Source: JBCBDX01 sp039822005 (lineage in GTDB: Bacteria; Pseudomonadota; Alphaproteobacteria; Rhizobiales; Rhizobiaceae). Taken from it: DNA of 64,000 nt. The stretch covers positions 496,001 to 560,000 of the forward strand of contig JBCBMZ010000001.1 of NCBI GenBank assembly GCA_039822005.1, in the 5' to 3' direction. Under the pieces are notes generated by a model, which worked only from the letters and a program-made list of their open reading frames with translations, made no database searches and had not been told where the DNA came from. The position numbers were made by a program, and so were the translations under genes. Position 1 is the stretch's first letter. Each line of letters opens with the position of its first letter. Shown here in pieces: positions 44,256-53,908 of the stretch.

Positions 44256-45278
44256 ATGTTGCAAACCATGCGCCCAGACCAACTCCTCCATCCCACGCAA
44301 AAAGGTCTTTATTGCCCACCTGGCGACTTTTACATCGACCCGGTGCGACCAGTTGAACGCGCGCTGATCACCCACGGCCATGCCGACCATGCGCGTTCCG
44401 GCCATGCCCATGTGATGGCCACGCGCGAAACGCTCGACATTATGGGCATCCGCTATGGCGCCAACTTTGCGGGCGCCACGCAGAAAGCCGCGCTGGGTGA
44501 CTTGGTGGAGATCAATGGCGTGACCGTTTCCTGGCATCCCGCAGGCCATGTGCTCGGTTCGGCACAAATAGCGGTGGAACTCGATGGTATACGTATTGTG
44601 GCATCGGGCGATTACAAACGGCGGCTCGATCCCACCTGCGCTGACTTTGAGGTCGTGCCGTGCGACGTCTTCATCACCGAGGCCACATTCGGCCTACCGG
44701 TTTTTCGCCATCCGGACGATGCCGACGAAATTGCCCGCCTCCTGCAAAGCGCCAAACGTTTCCCCCAGCGCGCGCATCTGGTGGGTGCTTATGCGCTGGG
44801 CAAAGCGCAGCGCGTTATCAAGCTGATCCGCAATGCGGGCTATAACGAAACGATATACATCCACGGGGCCATGCAGAAGCTCTGCGACTATTATGAGAGC
44901 CAAGGTGTTGAACTCGGGCCGCTGGCCCCTGCCACAATCGACAAGGGCGAGAAAGACAAGTTCGCGGGTAAAATTATCGTTGGCCCGCCGTCGGCCTTTG
45001 CGGACAAATGGGCGCGACGTTTTCCCGATCCCGTTTCCTGTTTCGCGTCCGGCTGGATGCGGGTGCGCCAACGCGCCAAGCAGCGCGGCGTTGAGCTGCC
45101 GCTCATCCTCAGCGACCACGCCGATTGGGACGAACTGACCCAAACGATCCGTGAAACCGGCGCATCAGAAATATGGGTCACCCACGGCCGCGAGGAGGCG
45201 CTCGTGCGCTGGTGCGAACTCCATCAGATCAAGGCCAAGCCGCTAAATTTGGTGGGTTATGAGGATGAGGCGGAGTGA
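44256..45278 (+). CDS. Ligase-associated DNA exonuclease (metallo-beta-lactamase fold)
   Basis: Beta-CASP-type nuclease, 340 residues. HxHxDH reads THGHADHARSGH, followed by HPAGHVLGSAQI, SGDYKRRLDPT and the C-terminal LSDHADWDELTQTI. The start is uncertain: 44256 and 44268 both fit the family start (RPDQLLHPTQKGLYCPPGDFYIDP), and no ribosome site decides between them. Longer readings from 44211 are rejected. Overlaps the ligase reading frame at 45259, though the real ligase start follows. Confidence 0.9.
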   Translation: MLQTMRPDQLLHPTQKGLYCPPGDFYIDPVRPVERALITHGHADHARSGHAHVMATRETLDIMGIRYGANFAGATQKAALGDLVEINGVTVSWHPAGHVLGSAQIAVELDGIRIVASGDYKRRLDPTCADFEVVPCDVFITEATFGLPVFRHPDDADEIARLLQSAKRFPQRAHLVGAYALGKAQRVIKLIRNAGYNETIYIHGAMQKLCDYYESQGVELGPLAPATIDKGEKDKFAGKIIVGPPSAFADKWARRFPDPVSCFASGWMRVRQRAKQRGVELPLILSDHADWDELTQTIRETGASEIWVTHGREEALVRWCELHQIKAKPLNLVGYEDEAE

Positions 45279-45279
45279 T

Positions 45280-46890
45280 ATGAAACCCTTCGCCGAACTT
45301 TTAGACCGTCTCGTCCTTACACCTTCGCGCAATGGCAAACTGCGGCTGTTGGTTGACTATGTGCGTTCAACACCGGACCCGGATCGGGGTTATGCCATTG
45401 CCGCGATAACGCGCGATCTGGATATCCCGTCGGTCAAGCAAGCCATGATCCGTGGGCTAGTGGAAGAGCGTGTCGACCCGGAACTGTTCGGCTATTCCTA
45501 TGACTTCGTTGGCGACATGGCCGAGACAATATCGCTGATTTGGCCCGGCAAGAATGGTAGCGAAGAAACGGCGACACTTCGCTTGTCGGCGATCATTGAA
45601 ACGCTCCAGGCAGCCTCCCGTTCTGAAGGCCCCAAGCTTGTCGAGGGGTGGCTCGATCAGCTCGACGACCAAGGCCGCTATGCCTTGATCAAACTGATCA
45701 CCGGTGGCTTGCGCATCGGTGTGTCGTCGCGCCTCATCAAGCAGGCACTTGCCGACTTTGGCGACAAGGATGTCAACGAGATTGAAGAACTTTGGCACGG
45801 CTTGGGGGTGCCGTTCCTGGAGTTATTCGCGTGGCTTGATGGAAAAGCGGAAAAGCCGGAAAGCGCAGCCGCGTCACCCTTTCGCCCTGCCATGTTGGCG
45901 ACCCCGACCGACGCCGATGAACTGCAAAAATATGCGCCGTCAGACTATGCTGCTGAATGGAAGTGGGACGGCATCCGCGTGCAAGTCACCTGCGAGCGCG
46001 GTGTGCCGCGCATCTATTCACGGACCGGCGATGACATTTCCCGCTCGTTTCCAGACTTGCTTGCCGCCATGGACTTCGAAGGTTCGCTTGATGGCGAGCT
46101 TCTGGTTGGACGATCTTCTGACGATGGCATCGAAGTCGGGACGTTTGGGGACTTGCAACAACGATTGAACCGGAAAACGGTGAGTGCCAAGAAGCAAACG
46201 GAGTTCCCTGTGTTCGTGCGTGCTTACGATCTTCTTCAAAATTCTGAAGCGGATCTGCGGTCGTTGCCATTTGGCGAGCGCCGAAAACAGCTCGTGCAAT
46301 TCGTACCGCAACTTGACCCATCGCGGTTCGACCTCTCTCCGCTGGTCAACTTTGAAAGCTGGGATGAAATCGCCGAGTTGCGTAACGATCCGCCTGATCC
46401 CATCATCGAGGGGTTGATGCTCAAGCGGTGGGACTCGGCCTATGTGCCAGGCCGTCCCAAGGGCCCTTGGTTCAAATGGAAGCGTGATCCATTCTTGGTG
46501 GACGCGGTGCTGATGTACGCCCAGCGCGGCCACGGAAAACGTTCCTCTTTCTATTCTGATTTTACTTTCGGCGTCTGGACTGGACCGGAGGATGATCCGC
46601 AAATCGTACCGGTGGGCAAAGCCTATTTCGGGTTTACCGATGAGGAGTTAAAGCAGCTCGACAAATATGTGCGCGACAACACGACAGAGCGCTTTGGCCC
46701 GGTTCGCTCGGTGCGTGCAGAACCCGATCACGGGCTTGTTTTGGAAATCGCCTTTGAAGGACTGAACCGATCAACACGTCACAAATCTGGCGTCGCCATG
46801 CGATTTCCCCGTATCAGCCGCTTGCGCTGGGACAAGCCCGCGCGTGATGCCGACCGGCTCGAAGCGCTCGAAGATATGCTCTTGTCATAA
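45280..46890 (+). CDS. ATP-dependent DNA ligase (cisplatin-associated type)
   Basis: 536 residues. The nucleotidyl acceptor is Lys228 in AAEWKWDGIRVQ; downstream are ELLVG, GLMLKRWDSAYVPGRPKGPWFKWKRDP (motif V) and the OB-fold domain (PVGKAYFGFTDEELKQLDKYV). N-terminal helical region (about 1-200) precedes the catalytic domain, as in bacterial LigB/LigC-like ligases. The ATG at 45280 starts one base after the exonuclease stop with GGAG 5 nt upstream. Works with the three neighbouring repair genes. Confidence 0.94.
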   Translation: MKPFAELLDRLVLTPSRNGKLRLLVDYVRSTPDPDRGYAIAAITRDLDIPSVKQAMIRGLVEERVDPELFGYSYDFVGDMAETISLIWPGKNGSEETATLRLSAIIETLQAASRSEGPKLVEGWLDQLDDQGRYALIKLITGGLRIGVSSRLIKQALADFGDKDVNEIEELWHGLGVPFLELFAWLDGKAEKPESAAASPFRPAMLATPTDADELQKYAPSDYAAEWKWDGIRVQVTCERGVPRIYSRTGDDISRSFPDLLAAMDFEGSLDGELLVGRSSDDGIEVGTFGDLQQRLNRKTVSAKKQTEFPVFVRAYDLLQNSEADLRSLPFGERRKQLVQFVPQLDPSRFDLSPLVNFESWDEIAELRNDPPDPIIEGLMLKRWDSAYVPGRPKGPWFKWKRDPFLVDAVLMYAQRGHGKRSSFYSDFTFGVWTGPEDDPQIVPVGKAYFGFTDEELKQLDKYVRDNTTERFGPVRSVRAEPDHGLVLEIAFEGLNRSTRHKSGVAMRFPRISRLRWDKPARDADRLEALEDMLLS

Positions 46891-46959
46891 ATCACACTTG
46901 TTTCACACGTGTGCGGCACTTTCGCTGCTAAGCTTTGCCGGTGATAAGGGGGAGCAGTG

Positions 46960-48015
46960 ATGCGTGTCGCGACATTTAATGCCAAGAACCTGACTAAACC
47001 GGGAGAACGGATCTATTTTGGCCGTGACCCCCTCTATACCGAGGGTGAGTATGCCGAAAAAACTTGGTGGATTGGGCAGCGTCTTTTGGAGATGGACGCC
47101 GACGTGATCGGCTTTCAGGAAATTTGGAAAATTGACGCTCTTGTTGACTGCCTCAAAGAGGTTGGCCTTGAAGACGAATATGACGTCATCGGTCGCGACG
47201 CACCGGACAATTTCTCGGTTCAGGTGGCGACGATGGTTCGAAAGGGGACGGCGCGGTCCGAAGCTGTGTGGCACACGCAGTTTCCCGAAAATGCGCGCTT
47301 TATCAAGCGTAGGACGGATCAGTCGACCTACCATATGGATGTCTTGATCGACAATTTCTCGCGCCCCGTTCTAGAGTTGCGCGTCAAACCAAAGCGCCGC
47401 GGTTCGAGCGAGGTTACGTTTTTCAATTCACACCTGAAATCCAAACGTCCGATTGATCTGGACCGCGCAGAACGGGACAAGCTGCCCAGCGAAGATGAAG
47501 TGGCGATCGGTTCCGCATTGTCCAACATCAGACGTTCGGCAGAGGCCGCAGCCCTGCGTGTCGTGCTCAATGCGCGCATGATCGAAAATGATGATCCTGT
47601 CGTTGTGCTGGGTGACCTCAATGATGATTATTTGTCGGTGTCGACGACCATTGTTACCGGTGATCCGTCGTACAAACTATTTGAAGCCAGCCGTGTCGGT
47701 TCACGTGCATCAAAAAGCGCTGACCTCGGGCTTTATTCGGTTCAGATGCTCAAGCAGTACCGCAGTCTGCGCAATGTTCACTACACCCATGTCTACAAAA
47801 ACCGGATTGAGGTACTCGACCATATTCTCGTGTCGGAGCAGTTCTACGATCACTCCTTAAAGCGCGAATGGGCGTTCCGCGACGCCAAATACTGGAACGA
47901 TCATTTGGAAGACCATGACAACAGCCATACGACCACAGACCATGGAATCGTGATGGCGGAGTTCGATTTCAGGCCGATCAAGAAAGATATCGAGGACGCG
48001 GCCGAAATTGTCTGA
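46960..48015 (+). CDS. Endonuclease/exonuclease/phosphatase-family protein
   Basis: 351 residues with the DNase I-like fold: MRVATFNAKNL, IGFQEIWK (catalytic Glu), FFNSHLKSKRP, VVVLGDLNDDYLS, and C-terminal DHILVS plus TTTDHGIVMAEF (catalytic Asp-His). The ATG at 46960 has GGGGGAG upstream. Substrate unknown; nucleic acids, sphingolipids or inositol phosphates are all possible in this family. Confidence 0.86.
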   Translation: MRVATFNAKNLTKPGERIYFGRDPLYTEGEYAEKTWWIGQRLLEMDADVIGFQEIWKIDALVDCLKEVGLEDEYDVIGRDAPDNFSVQVATMVRKGTARSEAVWHTQFPENARFIKRRTDQSTYHMDVLIDNFSRPVLELRVKPKRRGSSEVTFFNSHLKSKRPIDLDRAERDKLPSEDEVAIGSALSNIRRSAEAAALRVVLNARMIENDDPVVVLGDLNDDYLSVSTTIVTGDPSYKLFEASRVGSRASKSADLGLYSVQMLKQYRSLRNVHYTHVYKNRIEVLDHILVSEQFYDHSLKREWAFRDAKYWNDHLEDHDNSHTTTDHGIVMAEFDFRPIKKDIEDAAEIV

Positions 48016-48082
48016 CGCATCGTTTTGACTTGTGTTTGTCGCCCGCTAAACTTAACTCCCGGGCTATCGCGGAGACAAAGAC

Positions 48083-48340
48083 ATGCAAAATATACTGGGT
48101 GATACCGTAACACGGACCATCATCAAGCTGGTGGTGATTTCCATTCTCGTTGGTATGGTCATGAGCGTATTTGGCTGGACGCCTGCGGGCATATTGCAGG
48201 GTTTTGTCGATTTTTTCGCCAAACTGTGGGCTCAAGGTTTTGCCGCCCTCGGCCGTTTCGGGGACTGGTTGATCTTGGGTGCCAGTGTGGTGATACCGGT
48301 CTTTATCATCATGCGTCTGATGAACTATCGGCGCAGTTAA
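48083..48340 (+). CDS. DUF6460 family small membrane protein
   Basis: 85 residues with two membrane helices (about 12-30 and 65-82). The sequence between (VFGWTPAGILQGFVDFFAKLWAQGFAALGRFGDWLILGA) is a recognised alphaproteobacterial hypothetical family. GGAG precedes the ATG. Function unknown. Confidence 0.8.
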   Translation: MQNILGDTVTRTIIKLVVISILVGMVMSVFGWTPAGILQGFVDFFAKLWAQGFAALGRFGDWLILGASVVIPVFIIMRLMNYRRS

Positions 48341-49246
48341 TCAGGCGAATTCACTGGCAATGTGAAACAGGATCGCGTGGCGCTTTGCCAGCGCACGCAC
48401 ATCGCGCGAATATCCGCCACCGATTACCCCGCAGACAGGTATCCCACGCTTGTGAAAGTGCGACAGGACAAGCCGTTCGCGCTTCTCGATACCGCTATCT
48501 GTAAGAGAGAGCTTTCCAAGTCGATCCTCTGCATGGACGTCGACGCCGGCATTGAAAAAAACCAGATCGGGTGCTGGCATGAGATCGCGCAGTTGCTCCA
48601 AGGTGAGAAGCAGCATTTTCAGATAGGCCAAATCCTCCAGGCCATCGGCGAGACCTAGATCGAAATCAGAGTTTCGTTTTGTATGCGGATAATTATTTTC
48701 AGCGTGTATCGACGCCGTGAAAACACGGGGATCGTTGGCAAATATATCAGCGGTCCCGTCACCCTGGTGCACGTCCAAGTCGACAACCAGGATTTGTTGA
48801 ACGGCGTCCTCTTCCAGCAGATGGTGCGCGGCCACAGCCACGTCATTAAATGTACAAAACCCCGCGCCATGCAGCCGATGTGCATGGTGGCTGCCACCGG
48901 CACTGTTGCACGCAACGCCATGTTCAATGGCGGCCTGCGCCGCAAGAATGGTGCCGGTTGTGGCGCATTGCGCACGCAAAATGGCTTTTTTCGTCAGTTG
49001 AAATCCAATGGCCTTTTGAATGTCGTTTGGCACATCAAAAGCATAAACCTGATCAACGTAAGTATGTGAATGTGCGCGTTTCACCAGCGCCGGACAAGCA
49101 GGTTCCGGCACAGTAAATGTGCCCGGCGCTGCCAGGCCGTCCTCCACCAACACACGCGCCAATTCGGAATATTTGCCCATCGGAAAGCGATGTGCGGGAT
49201 CAAAGTCCGCGTCATAGGCAGGGCTATGAATGATCGGTAAAACCAT
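48341..49246 (-). CDS. Histone deacetylase-family hydrolase
   Basis: 301 residues of the arginase/deacetylase fold. Zinc site residues are in LDVHQGDGTADIF and FNAGVDVHAEDRLG, and the His pair is in HHAHRLHGAGFCTFND. Bacterial members deacetylate polyamines (AphA-like) or acetylated proteins/acetoin (AcuC). The substrate is not assigned. The start at 49246 is chosen for the family N-terminus (VLPIIHSPAYD); a TTG at 49273 is the alternative. Confidence 0.87.
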   Translation of the reverse strand: MVLPIIHSPAYDADFDPAHRFPMGKYSELARVLVEDGLAAPGTFTVPEPACPALVKRAHSHTYVDQVYAFDVPNDIQKAIGFQLTKKAILRAQCATTGTILAAQAAIEHGVACNSAGGSHHAHRLHGAGFCTFNDVAVAAHHLLEEDAVQQILVVDLDVHQGDGTADIFANDPRVFTASIHAENNYPHTKRNSDFDLGLADGLEDLAYLKMLLLTLEQLRDLMPAPDLVFFNAGVDVHAEDRLGKLSLTDSGIEKRERLVLSHFHKRGIPVCGVIGGGYSRDVRALAKRHAILFHIASEFA

Positions 49247-49320
49247 GGAATGCCAATTATGCGACACAATCAAAAGCGCAAGTGACTTGTAAAAGATCGT
49301 TTATGTGAAACCTTGCACCC

Positions 49321-50661
49321 ATGCAAAGCTCAGCCTCCACTCATGAATTCCATGTCACAAACCGCATAGTGTTGCGTATTGCAGTGCCGATGACGTTGTC
49401 GTTCATGACTGTCCCCCTTTTGGGGCTGGTCGACACCGCTGTCGTCGGCCAGTTTGGCAATCCTGCTATGCTGGGCGGCTTGGCGGTAGGCGCGGTGATC
49501 TTTGAAATCCTCTTCACCACATTCAATTTTCTTCGCACCGGCACGACAGCTTTTGTGGCCCAAGCTATGGGCCGCGGCGACCTTGCCGAACAACAGGCAG
49601 TTTTTTGGCGGGCGCTCATTTTGGCGGGTGTCATTGGTATCGCGGCGCTGTTGCTGTCGCCATTTCTCAACCAGTTCGCACTTTGGGTGATGGACCCTTC
49701 CGAGGATGTTTACGCATCAGCGCTGACATATATAACAATCCGCTTTTTCGGCGCGCCGTTTTCGCTGGCCAATTATGCCATGTTGGGGCTTTTGTTGGGG
49801 CAGGGTCGATCTTTTCTCACACTTGGACTTCAGTCACTGATCAATGGTCTGAACATTTCGCTTTCTGTTTTGCTGGGTCTTTGGATGGGGTGGGGGGTCG
49901 CCGGCGTTGCATGGGCGACGGTGATCGGTGAAGCCATCGTCGCGGTCGGCGCGCTGATCTGGATACATGGTCAATTCGACAAGGAAACGATGCCAAGCTG
50001 GCCAGACATTTTGCACCGGTCAGACTTTGCAAAACTCATGAGCGTCAACATCGACATCATGATACGATCATTTGCTTTGGTTGCTGCGTTTTTTCTATTC
50101 ACGCGTTTTAGCGCGCAGTTTGATGAAGTTACCTTGGCCGCCAATGCTATTCTGATGAATTTCTTTCTTCTGTCAGCCTACTTTTTGGATGGGCTGGCTG
50201 CTGCCTCGGAACAATTGGCGGGCAGGGCCGTAGGCGCGGGTGCCCGCGCGTCTTTCTGGGCTATTGTGAAACGGACGGTAGGGTTCGGCTTCATCGTGTC
50301 GGCAGTCGCCGCGACTGTACTCATGGTTTTCGGTGACGGGTTCATCGCTTTTATGACAACGTCTGAGGAAGTGAGAAGCGTGGCGCGCACATATTTGAGC
50401 TGGGCAGCCATGACGGCCGTGATCGGCGTGTTGGCGTTTCAGATGGACGGGATATTCATCGGTGCCACTTGGTCGCGGGAAATGCGAAACCTGATGCTAT
50501 TGGCATTGGTCAGTTTTGTTGTTTTTGCATCTCTTTTGGTGCCGCCATTTTCCAACCATGGGCTCTGGCTCGCGCTCAATCTATGGCTGCTCGTCAGAGG
50601 CATTACGATGCTGGCGGTGCTGCCGCGCAAAGCCCGTCAGGTCTTTTCGACAAGCGCCTAG
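49321..50661 (+). CDS. MATE family efflux transporter (DinF-like)
   Basis: 446 residues, twelve predicted helices. The N-terminal MTLSFMTVPLLGLVDTAVVGQFG and TTFNFLRTGTTAFVAQAMGRGD match the DinF/NorM half. Cation-coupled exporter of drugs or metabolites; substrate unknown. It converges on pyrD with a 4-bp overlap. Confidence 0.9.
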   Translation: MQSSASTHEFHVTNRIVLRIAVPMTLSFMTVPLLGLVDTAVVGQFGNPAMLGGLAVGAVIFEILFTTFNFLRTGTTAFVAQAMGRGDLAEQQAVFWRALILAGVIGIAALLLSPFLNQFALWVMDPSEDVYASALTYITIRFFGAPFSLANYAMLGLLLGQGRSFLTLGLQSLINGLNISLSVLLGLWMGWGVAGVAWATVIGEAIVAVGALIWIHGQFDKETMPSWPDILHRSDFAKLMSVNIDIMIRSFALVAAFFLFTRFSAQFDEVTLAANAILMNFFLLSAYFLDGLAAASEQLAGRAVGAGARASFWAIVKRTVGFGFIVSAVAATVLMVFGDGFIAFMTTSEEVRSVARTYLSWAAMTAVIGVLAFQMDGIFIGATWSREMRNLMLLALVSFVVFASLLVPPFSNHGLWLALNLWLLVRGITMLAVLPRKARQVFSTSA

Positions 50662-51737
50662 TCGGGCAGTACGCGGTTTGCCCATTCATCAACAGCGCGG
50701 TCGCGCAGCGCCGCAATTGATGCAAGCCCTAGCGTATCAAGCGCTTTTACAAGGCCACGATTGATCGATTGAGCCACATGCGGTCCCTGGTAAATCATGC
50801 CAGTGTAAAGTTGGACGAGATCGGCACCAGCTTGAAGTTTTGTCAACGCCGTTGATGTGTCATCGACGCCACCGACGCCGATGAGAGCCAGCGTGGCGCC
50901 AACACGCTGACGTACTTTGGCAAGCATAATGGTCGACCGGTCAAACACAGGGCGGCCCGATAGCCCGCCGGCTTCACCGATATCCGCTGCAAGACCTGAC
51001 CGGCTCAGCGTGGTGTTCGACACGATCATGCCATCAATCTTTTGAGCCAACACCTCGGCACAAATATCATCCAGATCGTCCTCGGTGACGTCGGGAGCAA
51101 TTTTCAAGAATATCGGCACTTGCCTTGGCTGTTGCTGCATGGCTTGAACGACCCGATCCAGCAATTCTGCGAGTTGGTGACGTGTTTGCAAATCCCGCAA
51201 ACCCGGCGTGTTCGGCGACGAGATATTGACGGTAAGGTAAGACGCAAGCGAAGCAAACTTTTCAACGCCGCGCGCATAGTCTGCAATGCGATCGTCGCTG
51301 TCCTTGTTGGCGCCGATATTGACGCCGACTATACCCGCACTTGGCGTTTGCATCATGCGTTCAATGGCGGCGTCATGGCCGTCATTGTTAAAGCCCAAAC
51401 GGTTGATCACGCCATAATCGGTGGGAAGCCGGAATACGCGTGGCTTCGGGTTTCCTTGCTGGGGTTGGGGTGTGAGCGTGCCAACTTCGGTAAAACCAAA
51501 ACCAAGCTTCAGGAGCGGTCCATACACCTCGGCGTTCTTGTCAAATCCGGCGGCAACGCCGATTGGGTTTGGAAACTCCAAACCAGCGACGGTCGCACGT
51601 AAGCGATCATCTTCTATTGGGTGGCGCGGCTTGAGACTGCCGGTCTTCAATGCGGCAATGGCCAGTCCATGTGCTTTTTCGGCCTCGATCCGAAAGGCAA
51701 GCCAGCGCCCCGCACGGTCCCAGAGATTTGCGGTCAT
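50658..51737 (-). CDS. pyrD: Dihydroorotate dehydrogenase (quinone), class 2
   Basis: Fourth step of pyrimidine synthesis, membrane-linked flavoprotein of 359 residues. The N-terminal amphipathic helix region (LWDRAGRWLAFRIEAEKAHGLAIAAL) is that of class 2. FMN-binding blocks VAAGFDKNAEV and GFGFTEVGTLTPQPQQGNPKPRVFRL and the catalytic Ser in NISSPNTPGLRDLQ are present. It overlaps the DUF952 gene by 4 bp. Confidence 0.96.
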   Translation of the reverse strand: MTANLWDRAGRWLAFRIEAEKAHGLAIAALKTGSLKPRHPIEDDRLRATVAGLEFPNPIGVAAGFDKNAEVYGPLLKLGFGFTEVGTLTPQPQQGNPKPRVFRLPTDYGVINRLGFNNDGHDAAIERMMQTPSAGIVGVNIGANKDSDDRIADYARGVEKFASLASYLTVNISSPNTPGLRDLQTRHQLAELLDRVVQAMQQQPRQVPIFLKIAPDVTEDDLDDICAEVLAQKIDGMIVSNTTLSRSGLAADIGEAGGLSGRPVFDRSTIMLAKVRQRVGATLALIGVGGVDDTSTALTKLQAGADLVQLYTGMIYQGPHVAQSINRGLVKALDTLGLASIAALRDRAVDEWANRVLPD

Positions 51738-52087
51738 GGGTGATCCAAATCTTCTGGGAGGATATGCATTCCGTCTTCGTCAAGCGATATTGCATCAATT
51801 TTGCTAATCGCTTCGAGCGCAAGCTGGCCGTAAAGGTGTGGAAACAGATCCCCACGCCGTGATGGTTCGTATCGAAGCCCTGTCCCCAGCGCTTGCGCCT
51901 CAGCGGTCAGCAAAAGGAGGTCATCTTGACCGGCGAAGTGTTTGGACGCGGTTTCCAGCAATTGACCGGCCGTAGAGAAATGAATGAAACCGTCTGCCAA
52001 ATCGATCGGCGCACCGCGGAACAACCCGTCGGCCTTCGCTTCTTCCCATTGGGCCCTGGTCGCAATCTTATAAATGTATCTGTCCAT
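51734..52087 (-). CDS. DUF952 domain protein
   Basis: 117 residues with the family blocks YKIATRAQWEEAK and DGFIHFSTAGQLLETA, and GTGLRYEPSRRGDLFPHLYG. Probably a glutathione-S-transferase-related or ADP-ribosyl-transferase-like fold, function unknown. It precedes pyrD in one operon, a common arrangement in Hyphomicrobiales. Confidence 0.88.
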   Translation of the reverse strand: MDRYIYKIATRAQWEEAKADGLFRGAPIDLADGFIHFSTAGQLLETASKHFAGQDDLLLLTAEAQALGTGLRYEPSRRGDLFPHLYGQLALEAISKIDAISLDEDGMHILPEDLDHP

Positions 52088-52206
52088 GGGGCTGTCCTTA
52101 TCGCAATGGCGACGGGGGACAAGTGGGGTACATTTTCTGCCACAGATTACGCGTATGGGAATTCCATATTCTTTTCATTTTAAGAACGAAAATATTGGAG
52201 TTCCTA

Positions 52207-52398
52207 ATGAAATTGCTAGGCTTGGCTGCCGCTGTCGCAGCATGCGCCATGATAGCGGTTATGGCGGTTTCAGGCGACGGCACACCTGCAAATCGGGACG
52301 TTGATCGCGAAGACGTGGTTGAGAAGAAAGGATGTGTGGAGGAAAAGGGCGAAGTCATTTGCTATCAAAGCCCCGTCCCTTCTGGTGAAGCTCAGTAG
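52207..52398 (+). CDS. Small exported hypothetical protein
   Basis: 63 residues beginning with a hydrophobic signal-like stretch (LLGLAAAVAACAMIAVMAVSGDG), then a charged stretch with two Cys (GCVEEKGEVIC) that could form a disulfide after export. The ATG at 52207 has TTGGAG 6 nt upstream. No family recognised. Confidence 0.6.
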   Translation: MKLLGLAAAVAACAMIAVMAVSGDGTPANRDVDREDVVEKKGCVEEKGEVICYQSPVPSGEAQ

Positions 52399-52462
52399 CT
52401 GCTGACTTGGCGTCGCAGCGTTTCTTCAAGCGTTGTTATCCCTCAACGGGTAAATTGTTGGC

Positions 52463-53524
52463 CTAGCGATAGGGTCCGGCAGATGGCGGTCGGCTAACGA
52501 CCTCTTCGATAATCTTCAGGACACTGGCAGATGCGGTCCGCGGCATATCATCGATTTGGGTTTTACCTGCCCTAAGTGCCGCATGAACGGCCTCCACCTG
52601 GAAATTCAGGCCCGTGGTTTGTCTCTCCGGCGCAAATATGGTCGCATTCCGGGCGCGGTATTTTGCCCATTCGCGCTGTAGTTTGTTGCCCTCCACGAGC
52701 GGTAATTGTTTGATCGGCTTGTTCCAAACCATCAATCGCGGTGCCGCGACAAATGGGCGGTCGAGGGCAAGGGCGCCTTTTTCGCAATAGATGATAAAAC
52801 GGTTGTCACCCTGTTCTTGCCTTGTTTCCCAAAACCCGACCGCCGCTTCCACGGGTGTTTGGCCCGCTGTGAATTCAAATCTCGCATTATGATCAACGCC
52901 TGAAGGTGCGGCGGCCCACCGCGCATCTTTCAGCTTCAAATCGCCAAGGAGAAACTGGGCGATCGAAAGCGGATAGATCCCCAAATCCAGCATCGCGCCA
53001 CCCCCGAGCGAGGGGTTGAAAAGCCGGTGATTGGGATCATAACGACAGAAAAAATGCAGCGTTGCTTCCGCCCGTACGGGTTTGCCCAAAACGCCTGAGT
53101 TGAGCATCTCGCGCGCACGCTGAGTTGTGGGCAAAAAGCGTGTCCACGTTGCTTCCATGGCAAATATGCCATGTTTGGTTGACGCCGCTTCAATCCGCGC
53201 GACTTCGTTTGAGTTCATGGCAATAGGTTTTTCAATCAAGACCGGTTTGCCCGCCGCGATTGCTTCAAGCGCCTGTTCGCAGTGAAATTTGTGCGGACTG
53301 GCGATGTAGATCACGTCCAAATCCGGATCATTCAGAAACGTGGCATTATCATAGGCGGCAACATTGAGGCCATGTGCTTTTCCAAACGCAACGGCCTCTG
53401 AGAGACTGCGCGAACGCACACTGTGCAAAACGGCATCGGAGACAGACTTCAAGTCGCGCGCGAATTTACCGGCTATGTTTCCGGTGCTCCATATGCCCCA
53501 CCGAACAGGTTGTTTGTCTTGCAC
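52463..53524 (-). CDS. Gfo/Idh/MocA-family NAD(P)-dependent oxidoreductase
   Basis: 353 residues. N-terminal Rossmann fold starts VRWGIWSTGNIAGKFARDL, then VIYIASPHKFHCEQALEAIAAGKPVLIEKPIAMN (the EKP motif). C-terminal alpha/beta domain includes GGGAMLDLGIYPLSIAQFLLG, with the His-free trans-dihydrodiol dehydrogenase-like arrangement. The GTG at 53524 has GAGGGA 8 nt upstream and is preferred to the TTG at 53548. Sugar or dihydrodiol substrate not known. Confidence 0.86.
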   Translation of the reverse strand: MQDKQPVRWGIWSTGNIAGKFARDLKSVSDAVLHSVRSRSLSEAVAFGKAHGLNVAAYDNATFLNDPDLDVIYIASPHKFHCEQALEAIAAGKPVLIEKPIAMNSNEVARIEAASTKHGIFAMEATWTRFLPTTQRAREMLNSGVLGKPVRAEATLHFFCRYDPNHRLFNPSLGGGAMLDLGIYPLSIAQFLLGDLKLKDARWAAAPSGVDHNARFEFTAGQTPVEAAVGFWETRQEQGDNRFIIYCEKGALALDRPFVAAPRLMVWNKPIKQLPLVEGNKLQREWAKYRARNATIFAPERQTTGLNFQVEAVHAALRAGKTQIDDMPRTASASVLKIIEEVVSRPPSAGPYR

Positions 53525-53689
53525 GATAACTGTCCCTCGAAGCCACAACTGCTCCTAGAGTGTCATCGAAGGCAAATTCAATGAAAAAAACAGTTACACG
53601 GCGGCTGGACAGTTGCTTTGTTGGTGATATAACCCGCGCACTCTGAGCGGCGATGCCGCCCCCACAGCCCATCAAAAGCTGTTATAAGT

Positions 53690-53764
53690 GCCCGGGTAGC
53701 TCAGGGGTAGAGCAGCGGATTGAAAATCCGCGTGTCGGTGGTTCAAATCCGCCCCCGGGCACCA
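53690..53764 (+). tRNA. tRNA-Phe (GAA), CCA encoded
   Basis: Cloverleaf can be drawn by eye: acceptor stem GCCCGGG/CCCGGGC, D arm GCTC-AGGGGTA-GAGC, anticodon arm GCGGA-TTGAAAA-TCCGC with anticodon GAA, and T arm GGTGG-TTCAAAT-CCGCC. The genomic 3' end reads ACCA. It marks the border where chromosomal gene content changes to accessory genes. Confidence 0.97.
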
Positions 53765-53798
53765 TAAAATCAATAACTTAGCGCATTTTCCCACGCCC

Positions 53799-53818
53799 TT
53801 AGGCTCACTTTAGGCTCA
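53799..53818. repeat. Short direct repeat downstream of tRNA-Phe
   Basis: TTAGGCTCA occurs twice, 2 bp apart, 35 bp after the tRNA. Could be a recombinase arm site or chance. Confidence 0.4.
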
Positions 53819-53908
53819 GGATTTCTGGGGCTTACACCTGTGGAGAAGCTAGGGCATTCGCGCGTATGGCGTTGTTGTGCTAATCTGGCCGCATAACCAT
53901 CAAACCTT

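Noticed and set aside
53690..53908. Tyrosine integrase adjacent to tRNA-Phe
   Set aside because: No integrase-sized gene with R-H-R-Y motifs occurs near the tRNA or elsewhere in the island. The only recombinase is the serine type at 62838.
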